From positions 8,553,943 through 8,617,942 of the forward strand of contig OX387603.1 in assembly GCA_947568835.1 (NCBI GenBank): DNA of 64,000 bases, in the 5' to 3' direction. Made by a program: the position numbers and the translations under genes. Positions 55,099 to 64,000 of the stretch are shown piece after piece. How positions within the stretch are numbered: position 1 is the first letter of the stretch; every line of letters begins with the position of its first letter. Source of the DNA: Protonemura montana. Lineage: Eukaryota > Arthropoda > Insecta > Plecoptera > Nemouridae. A model generated the notes under the pieces. It made no database searches, was not told where the DNA came from, and saw only the letters and a list, made by a program, of their open reading frames with translations.

Positions 55099-57917
55099 CT
55101 TGAGTCGCTCTTGGTCCTTTGCGTAATGACTTCGCCCGATGACTTTCCCACGCGAGGTAACGGCTGAAAACCTTGCCCTTTCTCTGCCGGTGACGGCAAG
55201 TCTTTAGACCCAACTGCAGATGTTGACCTACTCACGGACCTCAAGGGCCAACAGGTATGAAGAAAATTTGGTTGCTTGTGGACCATGCTAGACGCAACTA
55301 CCAACATCTCTTTTGTAAAGTGTTTATGTACTTTACCTTTCTTCGATATTCAGTGTTGATCAAACAAAGAATCCGTCACGCAGCTTTCTTAGACTGCACG
55401 ATCCTCTCTTAGTTTGTGTTTGATTTTCTTTTACGGTGATTTTTTTGTTCTGTCGACACATCAACCACCAACGAAAAGTCATCGAATGTTTTTATTTTTG
55501 AATTTTTTGAAGTTGTTATTTATTAAAGTCGCATTAAGGTGTCAGAAAGTAAGTTAAATGTTATTTGAAAATATGTTAAACTTGGAAGAAAAATAAGATA
55601 CAAGAGACAACAAAGTGCAAATACATTGAAAAAACAAGGCTGGAAATAAACTAGGATTTTGATTAAATTGGTTAAGAATTGCTTCAGAAAACTACGAAGT
55701 TTTTTTTGGAGATACCACTTTCAGGACTGGAATGGCGTAACAAGGCCCGGGATTCTAGTCACGTTTCAGGGTCTCAAACCAGTACCCCCACCTCATTATA
55801 ATAAATTTCAAACAGCAAAAAAGTAAATGCTCACTGATTGATTACTTCTTAGGGTTTAACGACGCACTGTTTTGACAATCGTTCATGTGGCACCAGTCTA
55901 GTGGTGTCAAATTTTTCATTTTTTATTGTGGAAAAACTTGCGAGGATTTCCCAAAAGCCCAAAAGCCCGAAAGTGCCCTAAAACGTCCGAATATCACATC
56001 TTACTGCTCATATGTTTTATATCGTTTGAATTATACATATGGGTTTCTTGATAAAGGGGTCAGGAGGGAGAGGGTGGGGACCGAAAACAGCCCCCAGTTT
56101 AATATCACGTACTTTTAAGAGCTGTCAACTTTGAAAAAGCAATCAGACTTCGATGCGTTTAATAGAAAAAATAGCTGAAAGAAAAGAGAAACAAATAGAG
56201 AGAAGATTAAGAAAGAAAACAAGAAAGAAAAAAGAGATGAAAAGAGCAGATGAAAACACAATATCAAACCACTTCGTAATAATCAAGGTATGTCACTTCG
56301 AGCACATATTTCTTTACCGACCAGTGTTTCAAGATTATATTTATTAATTAATATTTAATAAATTACTGAGGACAGACCTTCCGTATGTGGTAATAAACTA
56401 AATTTGTATCGACTATCAACAAGGTTGATCAAGTGCGATCAGCATGAAGTTTCTATTCATTCTCACCAGCGGCGCCTGTGTGTTATACCTACCCGCCGTG
56501 TACGTCTGTAACATGTGTAGCCTACCTGTTTGTTAGCAGGAGCTGATATCTTTCTTCGCGCTGTAGCACTCTGCTGCATGCGAAGGACTGGTGGGGAAAA
56601 AACAAAGCACTGAAAAAACAGAGGAAAAAGGCACAAAATTACAATCTGTATACGCTGTGAGGTAAACAAAACATGAGGTTGTTAACAAAGAAATAATTCT
56701 CTTAGAAGACATTACTCCAGAACTCATAATTCCAAATTTTAATGTAATCTACTTCTACTTTAATTGACTTCTTAGATATGAGGAGACTTGGATATATACA
56801 GAAAAACAGTGGCTCTTCGGGCATGGCTTCTTGAATTATACAATTTTCAATATGAACTAATTTGTTGTACCTACGTCTTAAATAACACCATTGAGTGTAA
56901 ATACCGGATAAATGTGTATCAATCGTGAAGGTGAGCATTAATAAAGATTAATTTAGAGTAAAATAGTCTCAAATGCGAGTGATCTACGAGAAAAAAATAT
57001 CAAATTCCTTAAAATTCGAAACGACAGTGACTCCATCTAGAAGAAACCTTCATTATTGTAGAGGTTAAGTTATTTGGTAGCCATTTTTCGCAAAAAAGTC
57101 TAACATGCACTATGGTAGTGAGATTACAGGGTGAGGGGGCTTTTGTTCATGATTAAAATGAACGGACCTATGTATCCTATGTACCCTTTCTTGACAGCGT
57201 GAAGCTGTTTAGATAACTGGAAAATACAATGAAAATAAAATATTCTGACTTGCCCTGAGTACATCATTCAATGGTGGCAGAAATGGTTCAAGTTATTACA
57301 AAGATATAAACATAATAAGAAGTGAGAAAAAATCAAGTTTGTAATACCAATTAAGAAACCTTGAGGGTACGGAACCACCCTTACCAGCATGGCGACGACT
57401 CATTCATAAAATTGTCAAAGTGCAAGTAAAACGATAGGCTTTACAATTGAAATGCCTCGCTTTTCCCCAGGGAATTCCGATGCCGGCACTAAAATAACCT
57501 CTGGATACAATTTAGCAAAAAAGCACTTCACACATTTAAAGTTTGAAAATGTTTTTTATTAGACACCATTATGCTAAGTTTCAATTTCATTCGAAATTAT
57601 ATGCAAATAGGCCTCCAGCACAAACCGAGAAGCTTTGTACACATTAAATATAAATACTGTTCACAAATTGTGCACCCAAAGTTCTTCGTTCACTGTTAAT
57701 CTGTGCACTCAAAGTTAGAGTAATGACGGGACTCTCGTTTCACTTTTGCAAACTTAAATATTGAGTCACCGAAACTGGTAAAGTCACCGAAACTTAAAAT
57801 ACAAGATGCCTCGGCAACTACCGTCGCTAGCCGTCGCGAAAATATGCACTGCAAGACGTTCCATGAATCCTGATTCATGTCCGTATTCGTGTCTGCTTCT
57901 TTGGACAGTGACGCGAT
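55099..57917. other. intergenic between CYP4-4 and CYP4-3
   Basis: No gene supported. It contains an inverted 5S-SINE 3' end (55830-55910), a purine-rich stretch (56150-56270) and AT-rich sequence. The left part should hold the CYP4-3 promoter, the right part the CYP4-4 3' UTR (AATAAA on the minus strand at 57560-57555). Confidence 0.45.
55830..55910 (-). mobile_element. 5S-derived SINE family copy, inverted 3' end
   Basis: Read on the minus strand it shows GACCAGT-like sequence, AAAACAGTGCGTCGTTAAAC and AATCAATCAGTG, the family 3' core and tail. Confidence 0.6.
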
Positions 57918-60900
57918 CTAGTGTCGAGCGGTGATCTTGACCGGCACCCCTGTCAGGGAGACAAGGATGACCTCGACGGCCAATTGGAGAGTAGACGTCT
58001 GTCCCTCTGGTAGCAACTGGTAGTGACGTAGCACGTGGCCGATGGTTGCCTTCATCTCGAGCATTGCAAACTTTTGTCCTGGAAATGAAAGTAAGAGTGG
58101 TTCACAGTAACGAAATATTCCGAATACTGGGATAAATAATTATGTCAAATGCATAATGGATTGTGGTTTGTGAAATACGGTGTTGAACGAACCCAAACTA
58201 CGTCTTTAAAATAAACTAAAGTAGGTATTAACTTTAGTATAAACTAGTAGGGGGGCACCGTTTTAACGTAATCTAGAAACTAGAAACTAGAAACTAGAAA
58301 CTATAAACTATAGTATAAACCAATGGGTCGACCGAATTCACTAATAATTAAGACTTTCGAAAGAAAATGGCTGGTCTACCTATAACTACCGTGATTTTTT
58401 AAAAACTCATTTGTTCAATCCACGTTTTTTAAATTTCTCTAGTGATAATTGTAGCCTTGACCACAAAAACGAATCCTAAAATTACGAAAAACTAAAATTT
58501 GGTTACAGCTACAAAGGAACGGTTATATATGTTCGGGCCACTCTTTAATAAAAAAACCACGACATTTTAAAACCCCCGATGAGTGAGCACTTACCGATGC
58601 AATTCCTCGGCCCGGCACTGAACGGTACATAGATGTATGGGTGGCGACCTTGCGCGTTCTCCGGCAGGTACCGGTCTGGGTTGAACCGTTCCGGGTCGGG
58701 GAACACCTCGGGGTCTTTGTGTGCCATGAAGGCTGCCACTGTCACGTTGGCACCTTTGGGCACCACAAGGCCACCTAGAAAATCAACGAACCACCATCAG
58801 AAAAAATCTATCCCGATTTTAAAATTATCCACGGAGTGGAAGCATTTATAAAAAAACTGAGCAACGCTTGTGCTGTCAAGTCAAGAAAATTATTAAACGC
58901 ACCGTTTTTTTAAAAGTCACCGTTTAATTTCTTGAGAATTTTCATTGTTTGCTGGTAGAACGAAGAATCCAACAGGCCATTAAATAAGGCAAATTTTAAA
59001 TCTCTTCAAACATTTAAAAAGAGGAGTTCCGGTTCCGGTTCTTGGACTGCAAGTTAACAAAACAATGGTGATTTCTACACCTAACAACGAACGCTCCCAC
59101 GCTTCTAAAACACTCACCCTCCAGCTCTAGGTCCTCCGAGATGCTGCGTGCAAACAATGGTACGCTGGGAAACAAACGCAGTGCCTCCTTCACCACGTAG
59201 TCCATATACTTGAGTTCCTGTAGACCGCGGAAGCTGAACGGCTCATTGGGGTCGGGAAACGTTTCCTGGAGCTCCTGGAATACCTTCTCCTATTCGGGAA
59301 GATAGGAGGGAATTTCGTTTGTTATTTAGTGCAATTGACACGTTGATGAGCGTGCAGTGGTTAATGAAAATGTATTTTTTTTAATTACGACCTTCAGGGC
59401 AGTTTGAAGTTTTTAACTCAAACTTGGAGCAAATTCGAGTGTTTTCTCTCACAAGAGTAACACAGAAAGCCATTTGGATCTTTTTGCCAAGTCTGGATTA
59501 TATTTGATACCTTGACTTATAAACAGGCTCTAAAATATATTAAAAATCACTTAGAAACCTCTCGGGCATTCTAAACATAAAATGTTTACAGCGCTGTTTG
59601 TTCACAGCGTGTAAGCTGTTCACTAAGTATTATTAACGGTTATAGGTGGAGATCGGGGTTCGAGTCCGCATTTGGGCATCAATTTTTTAGACGGTTATGG
59701 TGTTGTTAATAATAAAATGCCCCGCGCATTGCAAGCGTTTGAAATTTAAATAAGATTTAATCCTAATACAGCAACGAATCCAACGTCAAATTGGAGTTAT
59801 TCGAGTTTGACAGGTTGTGACGTGATATAGCGTCACTAGAATCAGAGTGACTGTGAGTATTCACAGCCTCGTGGTTATTCTCCTTGGAGAACTGTCATTC
59901 TCATCAAAAAAACTAGAATCGTCTCAAAAAGCCAGTGTCCAAGTAGCTCAATGGTTCAGAGCAACACCCGCGATAGGTGGAGATCGGGGTTCGAGTCCGC
60001 GTTTGGGAATCAATTTTCGAGACGGTTATGGTGCTGTTAATAATAAAATTTTCACGTGTAGTCTGAGCACTCCACACTTTTAAGTAATTTTTGGGAGCCA
60101 ATCCAGTAAAACGAGACAGCCTTATTCATCGACCCCTCACCCCTAAATAACTGAGCACCAAAGAAACTTTTTGATTGCGTTTTTAAATACTACTAAATAC
60201 AAAAACGTTAATTTGCGTGACTTCATTTTCATGTAACAGGGGTTGCGGGGTTGTGGGGTTGCGGGGTTGTGGGGTTGCGGGGTTGTGGGGTTGTGGGGTT
60301 GTGGGGTTGCGGGGTTGCGGGGTTGCGGGGTTGCGGGGTTGTGGGGTTGTGGGGTTGCGGGGTTGCGGGGTTGTAGGGTTGCGGGGTTGCGGGGTTGTGG
60401 GGTTGCGGGGTTGCGGGGTTGTAGGGTTGTCGCACTGATGGTTGTTGGCACAGCAATCTTTTGACAGTTACCGACATTTTTACTTATCCCTAATACAGGG
60501 AATAGTTTTCAAAGAGTAAAAAGGGCAAATTTATAAAAAATGTCCAGGGCAGCCGACGACCCTAGTAAGGTGCGAGGCATCGGGTGATTAATAATTGTAA
60601 ACAAGAAAATGTTGGGCAGTGGCTTAGGTACTGATGCACGTCACTCAGAAACTTAAATTATAGCTGATCATGCAGCTGTGGGAGTCAAAAAAACAATTCA
60701 GTCCAAATTCCATTAAAAAAAAAAACATTCTAAGAAGCATGTCTAGATTTCACACTTTTGCTGAATCCTTTCCTGAGCCAAGAAAAAAGGAACATAATAA
60801 CGGTAAACTCTAAAATATCATAATCACTATTAAAAACGTACTAACGAGGTTTGCTTCTCCAAACTCCATTGAACGCCGAGGCATCTGGATCGTTTCCCCT

Positions 60901-63839
60901 TAACATTATCGAGGGATAGGTTTTTGTAAATACGATCATATATTTTTCACTCATTATTTGTTACATGGAAGGATCCTGAGCCAGAGACACCAAGAAGAGG
61001 TCACCCACCACCCATCTTGTTAGATTCAGTAGGTAGGCAAGACGACCGGGGCAGCCTAGCGTCTTACCTGAACGTCCTGATGCCTTGAGAGCAGCCAGAG
61101 GCAGAAGCTCATCGCAGACGCGGTGGTGTCGTGACCCTGCAGAAAACAAGATAAGGTTGACACCGGTCGGCTTTGACGCACTTGTCCACGACGTTGCAAT
61201 CTTCTCCTATTATCTAGTTCATCACTGGAAACTTTTTTCTGGGTGACCATCATGCTGTCATACACACGAACAGTTCTGTTTGGAAGAGAAGTGGATGGGA
61301 GGGATGATAGTTAGTTCTGCAACTTTATTTTATTTGCTTATCAACCTCTTGACAGCATGGATTTGTAGAGCGCTGTACCGTCCTTCCGAAGGGACGTTAA
61401 GCTGGTCGTTTCTTTAGTGATATTCCCCCTCATTCCTTCTATCTAGGTGAGGTTAATCATCATCCTCATCATTGTCTACTAGTTTGACCAGTAAAATTTA
61501 GCCTATTGTCAAAAAATGCGTCGTTAAACCCCACTAATTAATCAATCAATCTTATAAAGGACGATATTTTATCCCAAGATCTTAGATAACCCGAGCCCGC
61601 TGAATAACTACGTACCTCGAACATAAATGTGTCGACCTCCTCGCGGATGTTCTCGTCGGTCAGTAGCGAGCCGTTGAACGTGGACTCGATGAGCATGTCA
61701 AGGAATGCCAGCCGCTTCTTGACGCCGTCCTCTTGCTGTGTGTTGACGGCGTCTCCAGACTCCATGGCCTCGTGTTGCTTGGTGATCTCCAGGCGACGTT
61801 CTTTGATGACCTTAAGTCAGTGAATTCACATTCAGGAATCGCTCATCTTCGCTAGATGGCTAGGTGGTCTGGTATGGTACAAAAATGTATTTTTTGGAAA
61901 AATTTTAAAATTTTGTGGTTTTAGTCTCTTTTAATGTTTGCTAAATTGTATAGAAACCTTTAATGCTTAAGAACTTCAAAGAGCGAGAATATTGAGCTAA
62001 AACTGAAAACTACTGTCACTCCACAGTTTTTTTTTTTTGCTTTTTATCTAAGACTTTTTAAAGAAACCAAACGAACCAAGATAAAAATAAACAAACGAAA
62101 CGTCTGAGAAATCATAGGCTAGGGTTGTTACTCAGTCTAGCGGAAGTGGCTCTAAATTAATTCGGAGTGGTAATTCATTAGACAGTAAAGACTGATTTCC
62201 ATTCCTTAGTAGGTACCCATTTTATAAAATTACCTTGAACGTTTTGAATCTATTGCGTTTGGATTCAAACGCCCACTCATATCACCTACTCCCCCATCAT
62301 ACTACTTGCTTGTCCATATCAGTCACTAGGTTGTAGCACTATGCAGCACTATCCATCTCAACATCAATATAATAGTTTGGAAGGACATTACAGTCATTGG
62401 GAGTGCTAACTCAGAATTTCTGCAATACAAGCTTCTTCCGCATCTGTTCACTGTAACTATGGGACTAAAGGACAAAAGTGTGCATTCCTTTAATGACTTT
62501 GAAAAATGATCCAAACAGCCTTCACTTAAGCGATTCAAATCTAAAAATAGCTAACAACGAATGTCAAAAAAAAAAGTAACTCAACCTATCTATCATCCCA
62601 TACTCATCCTATCTATAAAAACAAGTTATTTATCTGCTGCGTCATTTCACACCTTGTAAGGAAGATTCAAGCGATGAGTTTTTTCTCCTTATTAATTAGT
62701 ACACTACATTCGATTTACTTGCTTTAACTTTGCGTTATCTTTTGGTATCTTTATATCATCTTATGGTAACATTCAGCGCCACTTGAGTCACCAAACCAGT
62801 TGTTTGTGCAAACGGGAATCAGTACGCGGTATGAAAAGTGACTAGCTCACCACAATAGATGGTTCTCACTATTTGAATTTAAACACGAAAGTTTAAACTC
62901 AGTTCGAATGCCCCTTTGCCAGTTCCGTTAGTCGTTAGAGCCACAGATGCATGGTAATCTTCTGGAGACTTCTGGCGATCTCAGTCTCAAAGGTTGGCGT
63001 CATGCAAGCTAGAGCGCAATCCTAAAGCAGCGTCCTCAAGTACTTGCCCAGGCATGAGAATAGAAAATAGCGACTATTTATTGGTACATCTGTCTTCTAA
63101 GTACGATGACAAGACGAATTCAGAGGAAAACTAAAAATTGCTGTGATTATTTTGTCGGCCCTTATCTTTTTTTCGTGACACTGTAATTTTTAGAACATGC
63201 TTTGTGCTTGCCTTCACGAAAGCAAAAAAATACTGGCAATATCGTAGCGCTAACGCGGAAAGTGTGTTTACTGACAAAAATTAAGGATGCTACTAGGTGA
63301 AGTCGTAGTTGTTTTGAGTGCTAAGATATTACATTTTGATGTTGTGAGTAACGGTTTTGCTTTGTTTGAAACGACTTGTGGTCCTTAAAAGAATACAAAA
63401 GTCCAAGGTTTGTCGGCGTTGGAGCGAACATCTTCAGGAAAGTCATTCCTGAGAAGAATCTTTATTCCTGAAGATGTCAGCGCCAACGCCAACACTCACG
63501 GCTCTAAACCTTTTCGCCTATCCAAAATTCCTTTTTTTCTCACAGATTACTCGCATTTGAGACTGGTTTATTCTCAACGAGCTATGGAGCCTCAACGAGT
63601 GATATGCATGTGTTGATATTTTGAGACGTAGTTATTTAATGCAAGAGGTTTGTTAAAAATGAGACCAACCGTTACCTCTTGTTGCCGGCTCGTTTGCTCG
63701 GCAGAAACTCACCCCATTGGTGGTGTCGTGCAGTATCTTGAGGGCGTTGTCCTGCAACGTCTTGTACTTTGTCAGGTTGAAGAGGAAATCCGGGCCCAGC
63801 CACGGCCTCGTGGAGCGCTTCATCATCACGTCCGACATG
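57918..63839 (-). CDS. Cytochrome P450, CYP4 family, gene 4 (exons 6-11; 5' end outside window)
   Basis: Six exons of a further CYP4: 63839-63713, 61810-61616, 61136-61068, 59289-59118, 58774-58595, 58078-57918. They correspond one for one to exons 6-11 of the other genes, with identical lengths except exon 7 (195 bases, three codons longer). Exons 1-5 must lie beyond base 64000. About 300 residues are visible. I-helix [14 protein letters not shown] is canonical, K-helix [12 protein letters not shown], and haem loop [10 protein letters not shown]. The final exon reads [20 protein letters not shown] and ends at TAG. It is closest to CYP4-1, sharing [16 protein letters not shown] and FRGLQELKY. 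Its exons are visibly more GC-rich than those of CYP4-2. No defect seen in the part present. Confidence 0.93.
58270..58312 (+). repeat. (CTAGAAA)n heptamer repeat
   Basis: Four exact CTAGAAA units followed by two diverged ones (CTATAAA), in the intron between CYP4-4 exons 10 and 11. Confidence 0.8.
59640..59722 (+). mobile_element. tRNA-derived SINE, 5'-truncated
   Basis: Starts at AGGTGGAGATCGGGGTTCGA (B box) and ends GGTGTTGTTAATAATAAAAT. It lacks the A-box half. In the CYP4-4 intron between exons 8 and 9. Confidence 0.65.
59935..60052 (+). mobile_element. tRNA-derived SINE, best-preserved copy
   Basis: Has A box GTAGCTCAATGGTTCAGAGC, B box GGGTTCGAGTCC, a short unrelated body and the 3' end GTGCTGTTAATAATAAAATT. 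About 118 bases. The same tail marks the copies at 12760, 38993 and 59640. Confidence 0.75.
60238..60432 (+). repeat. G-rich 8-bp minisatellite (GGGGTTGC / GGGGTTGT)
   Basis: About 24 head-to-tail octamers, GGGGTTG followed by C or T, with an occasional TAGGGTTG unit. It lies in the intron between CYP4-4 exons 8 and 9. Every unit has a run of four G, so the plus strand can form stacked G-quadruplexes. All the open frames across it are translations of the repeat. Confidence 0.9.
61235..61552 (+). mobile_element. 5S-derived SINE family copy with full body and tail
   Basis: Begins with a weak 5S trace (CTGGGTGACC), then TTATCAACCTCTTGACAGCA, TGTACCGTCCTTCCGAAGGG, ACGTTAAGCTGG and the 3' end AATGCGTCGTTAAACCCCAC with AATCAATCAATC. 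Near-complete copy, in the intron between CYP4-4 exons 7 and 8. Confidence 0.7.
61811..63712. other. CYP4-4 intron 6
   Basis: Non-coding. It contains a copy of dispersed repeat R (about 63225-63705) that abuts exon 6, and inside it a hairpin at 63414-63488. The rest is AT-rich without recognisable features. Confidence 0.5.
63225..63705 (+). repeat. dispersed repeat family R, copy in CYP4-4
   Basis: GATGCTACTAGGTGAAGTCG near the start, AGATTACTCGCATTTGAGAC in the middle, AGGTTTGTTAAAAATGAGAC and CTCGGCAGAA at the end, in the same order as the copies around the IR genes. Confidence 0.45.
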
Positions 63840-64000
63840 CTGAAGAGAGAAATCACATTTAAAAATCTAAGATGTTATTAAGATCATCATATATCGATTA
63901 GATTCATGTAAAGTCAGAGTCCTAACGCTAATGTCGAACTGTATTTACCGACCGATCAACTAGATTCTGTTAGGTCGAGTCACTATCGTTTTGATTGTTA

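Noticed and set aside
56153..56347. Lys/Glu-rich 64-codon plus-strand frame
   Set aside because: It is a purine-rich low-complexity stretch without support as a gene.
60217..60477. Open frames in several frames coding for [12 protein letters not shown] or NPATPQP-like repeats
   Set aside because: They are translations of the 8-bp minisatellite; every frame is open because the repeat has no stop.

Overview
The window is nuclear DNA from an arthropod. Evidence: a gene with an N-terminal zinc-finger-associated domain (ZAD) followed by C2H2 fingers, divergent ionotropic receptors (IRs), a CYP4 P450 cluster in which every gene has the same 11-exon layout, GT/AG introns, and many SINE, LINE and MITE-like remnants. 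I cannot name the class or species from sequence alone.

Layout, left to right. At 294-1159 (minus) are the first coding exons of an organic anion transporting polypeptide (OATP/SLCO family) that runs off the left edge. At 3671-5166 (plus) is a complete two-exon ZAD plus five-finger C2H2 gene of 360 residues. Its 3' end converges on CYP4 gene 1. From 5652 to the right edge every cellular gene is on the minus strand: CYP4-1 (5652-13137, complete, 504 aa), three ionotropic receptors (IR-A 16207-22484, IR-B 23610-29907, IR-C 31461-36374, all apparently intact at 635, 635 and 616 aa), CYP4-2 (36819-42965, intact but with an altered I-helix motif), CYP4-3 (49840-55098, intact, 504 aa), and the last six exons of CYP4-4 (57918-63839, cut by the right edge). 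I rebuilt all exons by hand. Splice phases match across paralogues and most exon lengths are identical, which is strong support for the models.

IR-A and IR-B are products of a recent head-to-tail duplication of about 7.4 kb. IR-C is older and diverged, except for two exons (3 and 6) that are almost identical to those of A and B. This is the pattern expected from exon-sized gene conversion. The IR block sits inside the CYP4 array and points the same way.

The rest is repeats: a LINE 3' fragment with reverse transcriptase (14240-15437), other LINE ends on the minus strand (23290-23430, 30650-31080), a 5S-rRNA-derived SINE family, two kinds of tRNA-derived SINE often arranged as palindromic pairs, an 811-bp terminal-inverted-repeat element with a TA target site, a two-unit composite tandem repeat carrying several tRNA-like modules and a hairpin (44753-48329), long poly-G runs and a G-rich minisatellite. 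The IR proteins are presumably chemosensory channels. The CYP4 enzymes are ER-bound monooxygenases of fatty acids or xenobiotics. Any functional link between the two groups is inference from position only.
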